A stretch of DNA of 38,035 bases from JAZLJD01 sp045617725 (GTDB lineage Bacteria > Bacillota > Clostridia > Lachnospirales > Lachnospiraceae). The notes below the pieces were generated by a model. That model was not told where the DNA came from, made no database searches, and saw only the letters and a list, made by a program, of their open reading frames with translations. The DNA lies in assembly GCA_045617725.1 (NCBI GenBank), contig JAZLJD010000004.1:1-38035 (forward strand), in the 5' to 3' direction. Both the position numbers and the translations under genes were made by a program. Numbering within the stretch: position 1 is the first letter of the stretch; the number at the start of each line of letters is the position of its first letter. Below are positions 7,218 to 15,796 of the stretch, piece after piece.

Positions 7218-8576
7218 TTAGATTTGAATCTCGGTCCACTTGCCTTTCTTGTAGCGGATCACCGCGAAGATGTAGCGGGAAACCTGGTCAAAAAGTACAC
7301 CGAGCCAGATACCGACAATACCCCAGCCGAGTGTGTAGCCGCCCAAATAGGAGAAAACGGTACGGATGATAACGACGGATATCATGGAGGCAATTGCCGT
7401 GTAAAGCGTATCGCCGGCACCTCGCAAACAGCCCATCAGGATTACCTGGCTGATTTGGAAGATGATTACAAGCGCGATGATACGCATGATGCTGACACCG
7501 ATTTCAATAGTGTCCGGTTCGGAAGGGAAGAACAGCCCCATCAGGAAGCGAGCACCGAATAAGTAAACGGCTACCATGAACACGGCAATGATGGCGCCGA
7601 ACCGCTTACAAATACTGCCGTAATCGATGGCCTTCTGTTTGTTTTTTTCACCGAGAGACCGACCAATCAAGGCGACAGCAGTGGACTGAAGACCGTCGCC
7701 AAAGCTGAAGGAGAGTCCCATTAAGTTCATGCCGACCTGGTGTGCGGCCATAGCCTGTGTGCCTTGCTTGGCAGCCATGATAGCGGTGGCCATGAAGCCG
7801 ACACGCATAAGAATCTGCTCGAAAAAGACGGAATAACCGACCTTGATGATGTTTTTCATGCTGCTTAAGGCCGGGCGGAGCTTCTCGCTCCTAATATACT
7901 GGAGGCATATGAAGCCATCCGGCTTGGTGATGGAAATGATACTCATAATGCAGGCAACCACAGTGCCCAATACGGTGGCCAGAGCAGCGCCCTCTATGCC
8001 CAGAGCAGGAAAGCCCAGATGTCCTTCAATTAAGAGCCAGTTAAAAATGACATTGATTATATTCGAGGTAACGTTGGTACGCATGGTAATCTTGGTGTTG
8101 CCGGCGCCGCGCTGCGCGGAGTTGATGCCCATGGAGATGCAGTTGAAAATCATGCCGCCCATGACGATACGGAAATACGCGACTGCGCCTGCGTGGGTGT
8201 CTTCATTGGAACCGCAGAGGGCAATCAAGGGGTCCGCCCAAATCACGGTGGCGATGCTGATGAGAATGCTGGCTATGATGACAAAAAGCAGCATGGTGGA
8301 AACCAGCCTGTTTGCGTCGCTTTTACGCTGCTCGCCGCGTCGTCTTGCTACAAGTGCCGATATAGCCACATTCGTTGCAAAAAACAAACTCAATCCGATG
8401 AACTTGGGCTGCGTGGTAAGGCCGACCGAAGCGACGGCAGCTGTTCCTAAGGAAGATACCATTAGGGAGTCTACAAGACCTGTAAATGCCGAAAAGAAGG
8501 ATTCCAAAATGGCAGGCCAGGCCATATCTAAGGTGATGTGCACCATTTCTTTTTTTTCATTCGATTGTTGTTTCAT
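7218..8576 (-). CDS. MATE family efflux transporter (1)
   Basis: A 452-residue integral membrane protein with 12 predicted segments in two homologous halves, as in MATE transporters. Family-like stretches include MAWPAILESFFSAFTGLVD near the N-terminus (about 14-32) and YSVFFEQILMRVGFMATAI at the start of the second half. It should export cationic or aromatic compounds using a Na+ or H+ gradient; the substrate is unknown. The start ATG at 8576 is preceded by TAGGATTACT from a truncated 112-bp repeat. The TAA stop (7218-7220) abuts the giant palindrome. It is convergent with the GH127-type gene and may be functionally linked to it, but the sequence does not prove this. Confidence 0.9.
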   Translation of the reverse strand: MKQQSNEKKEMVHITLDMAWPAILESFFSAFTGLVDSLMVSSLGTAAVASVGLTTQPKFIGLSLFFATNVAISALVARRRGEQRKSDANRLVSTMLLFVIIASILISIATVIWADPLIALCGSNEDTHAGAVAYFRIVMGGMIFNCISMGINSAQRGAGNTKITMRTNVTSNIINVIFNWLLIEGHLGFPALGIEGAALATVLGTVVACIMSIISITKPDGFICLQYIRSEKLRPALSSMKNIIKVGYSVFFEQILMRVGFMATAIMAAKQGTQAMAAHQVGMNLMGLSFSFGDGLQSTAVALIGRSLGEKNKQKAIDYGSICKRFGAIIAVFMVAVYLFGARFLMGLFFPSEPDTIEIGVSIMRIIALVIIFQISQVILMGCLRGAGDTLYTAIASMISVVIIRTVFSYLGGYTLGWGIVGIWLGVLFDQVSRYIFAVIRYKKGKWTEIQI

Positions 8577-8585
8577 AGTAATCCT

Positions 8586-8640
8586 ACATTTCGAAATCCG
8601 GTATATTTAGCCCTTCACTGCATCGCAGCGAAAGTGCTAC
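8586..8640 (-). repeat. 112-bp structured repeat, truncated copy R10, leading into MATE 1
   Basis: Only the 3' half remains: GTAGCACTTTCGCTGCGATGCAG, then GGGCTAAATATACCGGATTTCGAAATGTAGGAT on the minus strand, broken here for length. The CTGCGATGCAG stem variant matches R3. The 3' purine-rich end survives as TAGGAT and lies six bases before the MATE ATG. Confidence 0.88.
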
Positions 8641-8653
8641 AGATAACTACACG

Positions 8654-8659
8654 ATTATA
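8654..8659 (-). promoter_or_regulatory. -10 element upstream of MATE 1
   Basis: A perfect TATAAT on the minus strand (GTAGTATAATCG) lies just upstream of the truncated repeat and 78 bases before the MATE start. The -35 is weak (TGTCTT about 16-17 bases upstream, inside the terminator of the previous gene). The repeat would then form the 5' leader of the mRNA. Confidence 0.5.
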
Positions 8660-8667
8660 CTACTTTT

Positions 8668-8716
8668 TAACAGAAAAGACATCAGAGATATTTATTGAAA
8701 ATACTCTGATGTCTTC
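8668..8716 (-). terminator. Terminator of the surface-protein locus
   Basis: On the minus strand, GACATCAGAG pairs with CTCTGATGTC across a ~14-nt AT-rich loop and is followed by TTTTCTGTT. It begins a few bases after the stop codon of the large surface protein. Confidence 0.8.
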
Positions 8717-8720
8717 TTAG

Positions 8721-11700
8721 TTAGTCTTCGTTCTTTCTCTTTTTCAAGAGGGTGGTTACTACGGTAAATCCTGCGACAATGGATGCCACGATGAAGATGC
8801 CATAGTAGATGTCGTACGGATCGGAAGTCTGCGGTGATGTAACTTTTTCACCTAATACCCTGGGGTTCCTTGAAGGCGGTGTGGAAGGTGCCTCTGAAGG
8901 AGGATCGGTGAGGTATGCATCAAACATGACGACTTTGCCGTCCGGGAACGGAACACCGTTCATATCGCAGAGCTGGGTTCCTATCATTCGGAAGGAAATA
9001 TCAGCTGCCAAATCGAAACCGGCGGGTGCACATTCCTCGTGCAGTGTATAGGTAGATTCCGGAAGACCAATGAGGCAAACGGAGCGGTCATTGGTGGTCC
9101 AGGTAATCTGATGTTGTGTTGCCACGTAATTGGTACCTGCAGTGCTGTCCGCGCGGACGATGCCGGAAAGATCAACGCTTTCGTTTAAGCAGGTCAGAGT
9201 TAATTCGGCGCCAACAAGAATGCTGCCATCGGTTGACTTCTTCTCGAATACGGGAGGCGTAGACGGAGGAGTCGTAGGCGGTGTTGTGGGCGGTTCACTG
9301 GGACTCGGGCTGGGAGTCTCGGAAGGACTCGGGCTGGGAGTCTCAGAAGGACTCGGAGTCGTGCTGGGAGTCGTGCTCGGGGTCGTGCTCGGGGTTACGC
9401 TAGGAGTCGTGCTAGGAGTCGTGCTCGGGGTCGTGCTCGGAGTCGTGCTGGGAGTCGTGCTGGGAGTCGTGCTCGGAGTCGTGCTCGGGGTCGTGCGCGG
9501 GGTCGTGCTCGGGGTTACGCTAGGGGTCTTGCTAGGTGTAACGCTTGGTGTAACACTAGGAGTCGTGCTAGGTGTTACGCTAGGGGTCTTGCTAGGTGTC
9601 TTACTCGGGGTAACGCTGGGAGTCTTGCTCGGGGTAACACTAGGAGTCTTGCTCGGGGTTACGCTCGGTGTTTTGCTCGGGGTAACACTCGGTGTCTTGC
9701 TAGGTGTTACGCTAGGGGTCTTGCTCGGAGTTACACTGGGAGTCGTGCTCGGGGTAACACTAGGGGTCTTGCTCGGTGTAACACTGGGTGTTTTGCTCGG
9801 GGTAACACTAGGGGTCTTACTAGGTGTAACGCTGGGAGTCTTGCTCGGGGTTACACTAGGAGTCTTACTAGGTGTAACACTAGGAGTCTTGCTCGGGGTT
9901 ACGCTAGGAGTCTTGCTCGGTGTAACACTGGGAGTCTTGCTAGGAGTTACGCTAGGAGTCTTACTAGGTGTAACACTAGGGGTCTTACTAGGAGTCATGC
10001 TAGGAGTAACGGTGGGAGTCTTGCTGGGTGTAACACTAGGAGTCTTGCTAGGAGTTACGCTAGGAGTTTTACTAGGGGTAACACTAGGTGTCTTGCTCGG
10101 TGTAACACTGGGAGTCTTGCTCGGGGTTACGCTCGGGGTCTTGCTCGGTGTAACACTGGGAGTCTTGCTCGGGGTAACACTAGGGGTCTTGCTAGGTGTA
10201 ACACTGGGTGTTTTGCTCGGGGTAACACTAGGGGTCTTACTAGGTGTAACGCTGGGAGTCTTGCTGGGGGTTACGCTAGGAGTCTTACTAGGTGTAACAC
10301 TAGGAGTCTTACTAGGTGTAACACTAGGAGTCTTACTAGGTGTAACACTGGGAGTCTTGCTCGGGGTTACGCTCGGAGTCTTGCTCGGGGTTACGCTCGG
10401 AGTCTTACTAGGTGTAACACTAGGAGTCTTACTAGGTGTAACACTAGGAGTCTTGCTCGGGGTTACGCTCGGAGTCTTGCTCGGGGTAACACTAGGAGTC
10501 TTGCTAGGAGTTACACTCGGTGTCTTGCTAGGAGTTACACTAGGAGTCTTGCTCGGTGTAACACTGGGAGTCTTGCTCGGAGTTACGCTAGGAGTCTTAC
10601 TAGGAGTCTTGCTAGGAGTAACGCTAGGAGTCAAGCTCGGTGTAACACTGGGAGTCTTGCTCGGTGTAACACTGGGAGTCTTGCTCGGTGTAACACTGGG
10701 AGTTTTGCTCGGGGTTACGCTGGGAGTCTTGCTCGGTGTAACACTCGGTGTCTTGCTCGGAGTTACACTCGGTGTCTTGCTAGGAGTAACGCTAGGGGTC
10801 TTACTAGGAGTCTTGCTAGGAGTAACGCTAGGGGTCTTGCTCGGTGTAACACTCGGTGTCTTGCTCGGTGTAACACTAGGAGTCTTGCTCGGTGTAACAC
10901 TGGGAGTCTTGCTCGGAGTTACACTCGGTGTCTTGCTAGGAGTTACGCTAGGGGTCTTGCTCGGGGTTACACTAGGTGTTTTGCTCGGAGTAACACTAGG
11001 AGTCTTGCTCGGAGTTACACTAGGTGTTTTGCTCGGAGTAACACTAGGAGTCTTGCTAGGTGTAACGCTGGGAGTCTTGCTCGGGGTAACACTCGAGCTC
11101 ACACTAGGAGTCTTAGAAGGGCTCACACTGGGAGTCTTAGAAGGGCTCGGGCTGGGAGCCTTGGAAGGACTCGGGCTGGGCTTGGGTTTCTCGCCCAGAG
11201 GATAGTAAGGGTAGTAGTGACCCTCGGTTGTCTTGCTGTTGATGGTTTTGGCAATGACGCCACCTTCGATGTTACCGGAACCGCCCAAATCAATGGTTGC
11301 CTTGGGCGCTACGATGTGACCGCTGGCACCGTTAAAGGTAATCGTGCCGGTTGCATCGGGAAAGTTCCAGATGAGCTTCATGCCGTTGTTGCAGAACTGA
11401 TCATCACCGGTAGCCAGCGCCTTGAGTGCATTGGCAAAACCGTTATTGAGGTCTTTACGAACGTTCGTGTAGGTAAAGTCCAGGGAAATGTTGGTAGAAT
11501 TAACTCCGGTAACGGAAATAATCAGATTGTGATCTTTTAAGTAGTTGTAATTGCCATATAAAGACTCAATGACAATGGCGTTGAATCCGGTCACCAAAGA
11601 GTAAGGAATGCTTACATAAACATCATTGGAACCGAAGTTTGAAGATTTCAGGGTGGTAAGGTAGCCACTCCAGTTGTTGCTGATGGAGTAGGAGCCTGCA

Positions 11701-12230
11701 TCATAGTAGTCACCACCATTCAGGGGCCAAGTAGGAAGTGATACAGAGATAGAGGAAGAGGAATTAAAGGAACTGCTTTCGGTAGCTATGGCTTTGAAAG
11801 CGGAGGTCATGTCAACATACGGAGTGTCGATATATTCCATGCCGCTTACAGGATTGATGTTCGTGTTTGTGTAGTAGAGCTTATGAACCTTGTAATTGTT
11901 GTAATCAGAGAAACCGGAGGTGTTGAATCCGGGGAAGCTGACTACAGTTCCTGCGTAGGAAGCGACGGTTGCCATGTTTCCGTAAGGAGTATAGCCTGCA
12001 TCAAACTTGCCACCTGCAGCGAGGGCACCCATGTTATGGTTTCCGGCTTTAAGGTCATCTTTGGCGAAATATTGATAGTCAGATAATATACGGAAGATGG
12101 AATAGTCGGTACCGTAGTTAGCAGCTGCCAATGTGGTAACCTTCGGCACAATGGAAGAGGTTACGACCATGATGCCCGTCAAAATCCAGGCAATGGCTCT
12201 GCCGCATTGTTTTTTGAAATCTGTCCTCAT
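8721..12230 (-). CDS. Choice-of-anchor-A surface protein with giant TPSVTPSK stalk and SPQTSD sorting signal
   Basis: A 1169-residue secreted, wall-anchored protein. It has a signal peptide (about 1-36, ending near TTLAAA) and a choice-of-anchor-A domain (about 37-345; GNHNMGALAAGGKFDAG and LIWNFPDATGTITFNGASGH are typical). A low-complexity Thr/Pro/Ser/Lys/Val tract (about 350-995) is made mostly of the octapeptide TPSVTPSK, turning to TPST and SETPSPSP at the end. A SpaA/prealbumin-like domain follows (about 1000-1115; PPVFEKK, ESTYTLHEECAPAGF), then SPQTSD (1132-1137), a hydrophobic segment and a KKRKNED tail. The SD is AAGAGGAAAC and it starts 12 nt after the sortase stop. The stalk probably projects the N-terminal domain and may be O-glycosylated (inference). 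The ligand is unknown. Confidence 0.9.
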   Translation of the reverse strand: MRTDFKKQCGRAIAWILTGIMVVTSSIVPKVTTLAAANYGTDYSIFRILSDYQYFAKDDLKAGNHNMGALAAGGKFDAGYTPYGNMATVASYAGTVVSFPGFNTSGFSDYNNYKVHKLYYTNTNINPVSGMEYIDTPYVDMTSAFKAIATESSSFNSSSSISVSLPTWPLNGGDYYDAGSYSISNNWSGYLTTLKSSNFGSNDVYVSIPYSLVTGFNAIVIESLYGNYNYLKDHNLIISVTGVNSTNISLDFTYTNVRKDLNNGFANALKALATGDDQFCNNGMKLIWNFPDATGTITFNGASGHIVAPKATIDLGGSGNIEGGVIAKTINSKTTEGHYYPYYPLGEKPKPSPSPSKAPSPSPSKTPSVSPSKTPSVSSSVTPSKTPSVTPSKTPSVTPSKTPSVTPSKTPSVTPSKTPSVTPSKTPSVTPSKTPSVTPSKTPSVTPSKTPSVTPSKTPSVTPSKTPSVTPSKTPSKTPSVTPSKTPSVTPSKTPSVTPSKTPSVTPSKTPSVTPSKTPSVTPSKTPSVTPSLTPSVTPSKTPSKTPSVTPSKTPSVTPSKTPSVTPSKTPSVTPSKTPSVTPSKTPSVTPSKTPSVTPSKTPSVTPSKTPSVTPSKTPSVTPSKTPSVTPSKTPSVTPSKTPSVTPSKTPSVTPSKTPSVTPSKTPSVTPSKTPSVTPSKTPSVTPSKTPSVTPSKTPSVTPSKTPSVTPSKTPSVTPSKTPSVTPSKTPSVTPSKTPTVTPSMTPSKTPSVTPSKTPSVTPSKTPSVTPSKTPSVTPSKTPSVTPSKTPSVTPSKTPSVTPSKTPSVTPSKTPSVTPSKTPSVTPSTTPSVTPSKTPSVTPSKTPSVTPSKTPSVTPSKTPSVTPSKTPSVTPSKTPSKTPSVTPSTTPSVTPSVTPSKTPSVTPSTTPRTTPSTTPSTTPSTTPSTTPSTTPSTTPSTTPSVTPSTTPSTTPSTTPSPSETPSPSPSETPSPSPSEPPTTPPTTPPSTPPVFEKKSTDGSILVGAELTLTCLNESVDLSGIVRADSTAGTNYVATQHQITWTTNDRSVCLIGLPESTYTLHEECAPAGFDLAADISFRMIGTQLCDMNGVPFPDGKVVMFDAYLTDPPSEAPSTPPSRNPRVLGEKVTSPQTSDPYDIYYGIFIVASIVAGFTVVTTLLKKRKNED
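9250..11180 (-). repeat. 24-bp coding minisatellite (TPSVTPSK)n
   Basis: About 1.9 kb of tandem 24-bp units encoding TPSVTPSK. Nearly all differences between units are at third codon positions (for example GTAACAC/GTTACGC and GTCTTGCT/GTCTTACT on the plus strand). A few units are cut to four residues (SKTPSKTPS) or changed (TPSLTPS, TPTVTPSMTPS, TPSTTPS), and the section nearest the C-terminal domain is TPST-rich. The amino-acid pattern is conserved while the DNA has diverged. Confidence 0.97.
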
Positions 12231-12242
12231 TTGTGTTTCCTC

Positions 12243-13112
12243 TTATTTTGAAATGGTAAGTACTTTTTTGCCAATAACTATGTAGCGGTTAATCTTGTTG
12301 CTACAGGTTGATAATATTAGAAGCTCATCGTCCGCATTGTATGCATAAGGCGGAAAATAAGGCTTGCTGCCGTTGTAAGAATTCAGCTTCTGGAAGATGT
12401 CCATGCCCAGACCTTCCATGGGGTAAGGTCCGTCATCGCCGACCAAAAGGTGGGTCGAGGTGTACGTGCTCACAAGAGCAATCTGATAAACATTGGTTGC
12501 ATCCTTTGTATATAGGAAGAAATAACCATGTTCGTCGAGAAAACCTTCTTCCTCGTAGCGGTACAAATCCGCAAACATTGTGCCGTCGTGCATCTTGTGA
12601 CCATAGATTACGTTGACGGGATCTGAGAAATCCCGTTTGTTGTAACCTTCGATGAACAGGCAACCCGGGTAGCCATAGCTTTTGTCAAAGTTATGTTTTA
12701 AATAGTAAGTGTCGGTCCCGCTGTAAAGAACGGGGTAGGAAATGACTGTTCCGGGAAGCACCAAATAGCCGCAAACGTCCTCATTCTGCTCAAGCAGATA
12801 GTCAAAATCGACGGACGCATAGAGGTAAGGCTCTACGAGCCGGCTGTTTGTGCAGTTGTCCAAAAAAGATTGGATTTCGTCGACAGAATCGGAAAAATCA
12901 TTGTCTTCTAAGGAAAGTGAATTGTCTTCCGGAGAATCGTCACGGTCAATCTTGGATTCGAACTGAAAAACGGAAAGATTCACAGTATTGTAAAGTTCGC
13001 GGGCCTTCACACGATTGCTGTAGTCCCGCAAAATCAGGACGCCGGTTACGACAATCGCAACACCACAACAAGCGAGAACCCACCAGGAAACGCTTTTGCC
13101 ATTTTTGTTCAT
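12243..13112 (-). CDS. Class B sortase
   Basis: A 289-residue membrane-anchored cysteine transpeptidase. It has one N-terminal membrane segment (about 9-28), an acidic linker (about 55-80) and a sortase domain (about 95-289). The catalytic residues are visible: His172 in NVIYGHKMHDGTMF, Cys270 in LILSTCS and Arg276 in NRYIVIGKK. The YGHxMxDGTMF form is typical of class B. It lies between two genes for proteins ending in SPQTSD plus a membrane segment and charged tail, so these are its likely substrates, to be joined to peptidoglycan. The start is the ATG at 13112, with only a weak GTGAG upstream. The 216-nt gap to the preceding gene is very AT-rich; I see no convincing terminator or promoter there. 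Confidence 0.93.
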   Translation of the reverse strand: MNKNGKSVSWWVLACCGVAIVVTGVLILRDYSNRVKARELYNTVNLSVFQFESKIDRDDSPEDNSLSLEDNDFSDSVDEIQSFLDNCTNSRLVEPYLYASVDFDYLLEQNEDVCGYLVLPGTVISYPVLYSGTDTYYLKHNFDKSYGYPGCLFIEGYNKRDFSDPVNVIYGHKMHDGTMFADLYRYEEEGFLDEHGYFFLYTKDATNVYQIALVSTYTSTHLLVGDDGPYPMEGLGMDIFQKLNSYNGSKPYFPPYAYNADDELLILSTCSNKINRYIVIGKKVLTISK

Positions 13113-13328
13113 ATTACACTCACATTATCCACGGTGCCAAAAAGCACATCGAAATTGTACGAAATTGTTAAGTAAAATCATAGGAATAAAATCAACAAAG
13201 ATTTCCTTTTACATGAATAAAGACTATGAAAAAGTACTAAACAGTTCAGAATTTGCGTAAATATTTCATGTTTTTGCGTAATTTTACTCATTAAAAAAAC
13301 CAAGTAATTTTTAGGAAATTTTGTTAAG

Positions 13329-15215
13329 TTAATCTTGTTTTTGGCGCCGCCTTAAGGCAGTGAGGCCTGTGAAGGCAGCAATCAGGAACGCAAGAATAAG
13401 TGTGCCGCGGTAGAGGCTGTAGGGGTCGGAGGTCTGTGGTGAATCCTTGTCGCCGCCTACACGTGATGACTTGCTGGGGCGTGCCGAGGGCGTGGTGCTC
13501 GGGGAGTCGAGCGGCGGGTCGGACATGTAGGAGTCGAACATCGTAATGACGCCTCCCGGGAACGGAACGCCGTTTTCGTCGCAAAGAACACCGTCACGCA
13601 TCACAAAAACAAGGTCGTCGGCGACATTGTAGCCGGCGGGCGCGCAGTCCTCGTGCAGGATGTAGGTGGATTCCGGAAGTCCCAACAGGCAGACACACTT
13701 GTCGTTGGTGGTCCAGGAAATCCGATGTGCGGTTGCAATATAATCATCGCCGGCAGTGCTGTCCGCGCGGACGATGCCGGAAAGATTTACATATTCGTTC
13801 TCACAGGTAATGCTCAGAAGCGCTCCGTGCAGGTAAGTGCCGTTCGGGGCCTTCTTCTCGATGACCGGCGGGGTGCCGGGCGGTGTCGAAGGCGGATTGC
13901 CGGGCGTAGAACTCGGAGTCACGCTGGGAGTGGTACTCGGGGTAGTGGACGGAGTAGTACTCGGTGTAGTGCCGGGCGTGGTGCTGGGAGTAGTGCTCGG
14001 AGTCTTGGAAGGAGTTACACTGGGAGACTTACTCGGAGTGGTGCTCGGGGTGGTACTCGGAGTCTTGGAGGGGCTCACACTGGGAGACTTACTCGGCGTG
14101 GTGCTCGGACTCGGACTCGGCGAAGGCTCGCGGCTGGGATACGGGTCGTCCGGATCCTCGGAGCCCAGCGGTGAGTAGGGGTAGAAATGTCCTTCGCTGG
14201 TAAGGTTTTTGAGGCTCTTACAGATGACAGAACCTTCCAAATTGCCTGTGCTGGGGAACTCTACGTGTGCATACGGTGCAACGACATGACCGCTTAAGCC
14301 GGTCAGATAGATCGTGCCGGTTGCGTCGGGGAAGTTCCAGATGAGCTTCATGCCGGTATTGCAGAACTGCTTGTCCTCCGCAGATACCAACGATTTGAGC
14401 TCGTTTGAAAAGCCCGTGCCGCTATCGTTTCGCACGTTGTCGTAGTTGAAATTCATAGTAACATCAGAGGCTGAAACGCCGGTAACAGAGAGAATCAGGT
14501 TGTGGTTTGTCAGGTAGCTGTAGCTGCCATTCACCTTGCTGACGGTAAACGCATTGCTGCCCGTCAAAAGGGACACCGGAATGTTCACATACACATCCGA
14601 TGCTCCCAGCGCCGACGCCTTTATTTTTGTCACATAACTGCCGTAATTGTCCGTGATTGTGTAGGAACCGCCGTCGTAAGTGGATCCCGCTGCGATGCCG
14701 CCTGCGGGCAGTGCGATGTTGATTGCAGTCGGCTGCGCCAAAAAGGAAGCACTCTGCAGGGCAATCTTGGTGAAGGCGGTAGTCATGTCAACATACGGCG
14801 TATCAACATGAACCATGCCGACAGCGGGAGTGATTTCGCTTTCGGAATAGTAGAGTTTGAGCACCTTGTATGAAGAATATGCGGAATAATCGGAGGAATT
14901 CAAAAATCCCGGAAACGAGATGACCTTGCCGGCGTAGGATGCTTCGGAGGCCATGTTTCCGTATGCGGTGGAGCCTGCATCAAAATTGCCACCGGCGGCA
15001 ATTGCGCCGATGTTGTGATTCCCGACCTGCAGATTTTCTTTTACAAAGTACTGATAGTCGGAGAGAACGCGGAAAATATTGTAGTTCGTGCCATAGGTGG
15101 GCGTGTCCGCTGCATGGACGGAAATCCCGTTCATCACCGGGGCGGTGATTACGAGCGCGGCGGTAAGCACCCAGGCGATGCTTCTCGAAATATTGGTTTT
15201 AAATGATTTCGTCAT
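13329..15215 (-). CDS. Choice-of-anchor-A surface protein with short stalk and SPQTSD signal
   Basis: A 628-residue paralogue of the large surface protein. It has a signal peptide (about 1-36, ending VHAAD), a choice-of-anchor-A domain (about 37-345; GNHNIGAIAAGGNFDAG and LIWNFPDATGTIYLTG), a short stalk of about 85 residues rich in TPST/TPSK/SPSV, a SpaA-like domain (about 455-575; PPVIEKK, ESTYILHEDCAPAGY), a second small Ser/Pro linker, then SPQTSDPY, a membrane segment and RRRQKQD. The start is the ATG at 15215 with GGGAGGG six bases upstream; five upstream codons (MGGFH) are rejected. The two paralogues differ mainly in stalk length, so they may display the same kind of head at different distances from the wall (inference). 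Confidence 0.9.
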   Translation of the reverse strand: MTKSFKTNISRSIAWVLTAALVITAPVMNGISVHAADTPTYGTNYNIFRVLSDYQYFVKENLQVGNHNIGAIAAGGNFDAGSTAYGNMASEASYAGKVISFPGFLNSSDYSAYSSYKVLKLYYSESEITPAVGMVHVDTPYVDMTTAFTKIALQSASFLAQPTAINIALPAGGIAAGSTYDGGSYTITDNYGSYVTKIKASALGASDVYVNIPVSLLTGSNAFTVSKVNGSYSYLTNHNLILSVTGVSASDVTMNFNYDNVRNDSGTGFSNELKSLVSAEDKQFCNTGMKLIWNFPDATGTIYLTGLSGHVVAPYAHVEFPSTGNLEGSVICKSLKNLTSEGHFYPYSPLGSEDPDDPYPSREPSPSPSPSTTPSKSPSVSPSKTPSTTPSTTPSKSPSVTPSKTPSTTPSTTPGTTPSTTPSTTPSTTPSVTPSSTPGNPPSTPPGTPPVIEKKAPNGTYLHGALLSITCENEYVNLSGIVRADSTAGDDYIATAHRISWTTNDKCVCLLGLPESTYILHEDCAPAGYNVADDLVFVMRDGVLCDENGVPFPGGVITMFDSYMSDPPLDSPSTTPSARPSKSSRVGGDKDSPQTSDPYSLYRGTLILAFLIAAFTGLTALRRRQKQD

Positions 15216-15258
15216 ATGGAACCCTCCCAAAGGGGCGTAGTATCGCTATTTTCGACTA

Positions 15259-15264
15259 ATTATA
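15259..15264 (-). promoter_or_regulatory. Extended -10 promoter of the surface-protein locus
   Basis: The minus strand reads TTGCTATAATTAG: a perfect TATAAT with the TGn extension. A poor -35 (TTCTCT) lies 17 bases upstream. It is 44 bases before the start codon of the first surface-protein gene and probably drives all or part of the three-gene locus. Confidence 0.6.
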
Positions 15265-15391
15265 GCAAATGATGCTTTAACAGAGAATTAACATTATAAG
15301 GTAGTCGCGGCCATTTGGGAAGAAGGAGTTTGGGCGCCCGGAGAATTTTTGTTAGGGCACATCTCGGCCCGACTCGGCCCTCCGATTTAGA

Positions 15392-15540
15392 ACATTATCC
15401 GTGGCACTAAATGGGCTGAAATTATGGATTCTATCCGTGGCACTAAAGGGACTGAAATTATGGATTCTATCCATGGCACTAAAGGGGCCGAAATTATGGA
15501 CTATATCCGTGGCACCCAAGGGGACCAAATTATGGATTCT
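15392..15540. repeat. 36-bp minisatellite
   Basis: A partial unit (15392-15420) and three full units (15421, 15457, 15493) followed by a partial one. The unit begins ATTATGGATTCTATCCGTGG and continues CACTAAAGGGACTGAA. As 36 is a multiple of three, several frames on both strands are open, but none has a start with a ribosome binding site, so I do not call a gene. It lies in the 1055-nt divergent spacer. Confidence 0.9.
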
Positions 15541-15591
15541 ATTTGGCGATTCCGGAGGGAATGCATCGGGATTTACGGAATACGCCTGCCC

Positions 15592-15717
15592 CGATGTCAA
15601 ATTTTACGGGGTTGGAGGCTTGTTACATCGGGGCAGGTGTTATCTGAGAATTCTCGATGTCAAATCTTGCGGTTTTGGAGGCTTGTTTCATCGGAGCAGG
15701 TGTTATCTGAGAATTCT
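15592..15717. repeat. 63-bp tandem repeat, two copies, with CATCGGGG hairpins
   Basis: Units begin CGATGTCAAAT at 15592 and 15655 and a third, diverging copy begins at 15718; each full unit ends GGTGTTATCTGAGAATTCT. Inside, CCTGCCCCGATGT (from 15586) pairs with ACATCGGGGCAGG, and TCTCGATGTCAAATCTT pairs with AAGATTTGACATCGAGA near 15750, so the tandem units can also form nested hairpins. The CATCGGGGCAG word is shared with the giant palindrome at 6359-7219. Confidence 0.85.
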
Positions 15718-15796
15718 CGATGTCGGAAGCACTCGAAAAATAGAAGATTTGACATCGAGAATAGTGTCGGGCACAGAACCCGATGTCAAAAATGAG

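Larger units (their letters stand above)
6359..7219. repeat. Giant imperfect inverted repeat filling a convergent spacer
   Basis: The ~813-nt gap between the GH127-type gene and the MATE gene is one long palindrome whose arms (about 400 nt each) also enter the 3' ends of both genes. The outer ends are TTGGGGACGTTCCTTTTGTCAC and its reverse complement. Moving inwards the arms share GTACTTTGTCATAAGGATG tandem units, TTATGTAAAC, GCAAGTATCGATGCCA, a CATCGG-rich part and ATGCGCTGATTT. The arms are clearly homologous but have many differences. The centre is a strong terminator hairpin. No open frame in the gap looks like a gene. Confidence 0.9.

Noticed and set aside
9130..11205. A 691-codon plus-strand frame made of LGVTLGVLLGV repeats
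   Set aside because: It is the antisense of the TPSVTPSK tract; the 24-bp unit keeps this frame open by chance. The minus-strand protein has a signal peptide, folded domains and a sorting signal.
15352..15600. Open frames with 12-residue repeats (RIHNFSPFSATD on the minus strand; similar on the plus strand)
   Set aside because: The 36-bp unit keeps frames open on both strands; none has a ribosome binding site or a conserved non-repeat part.
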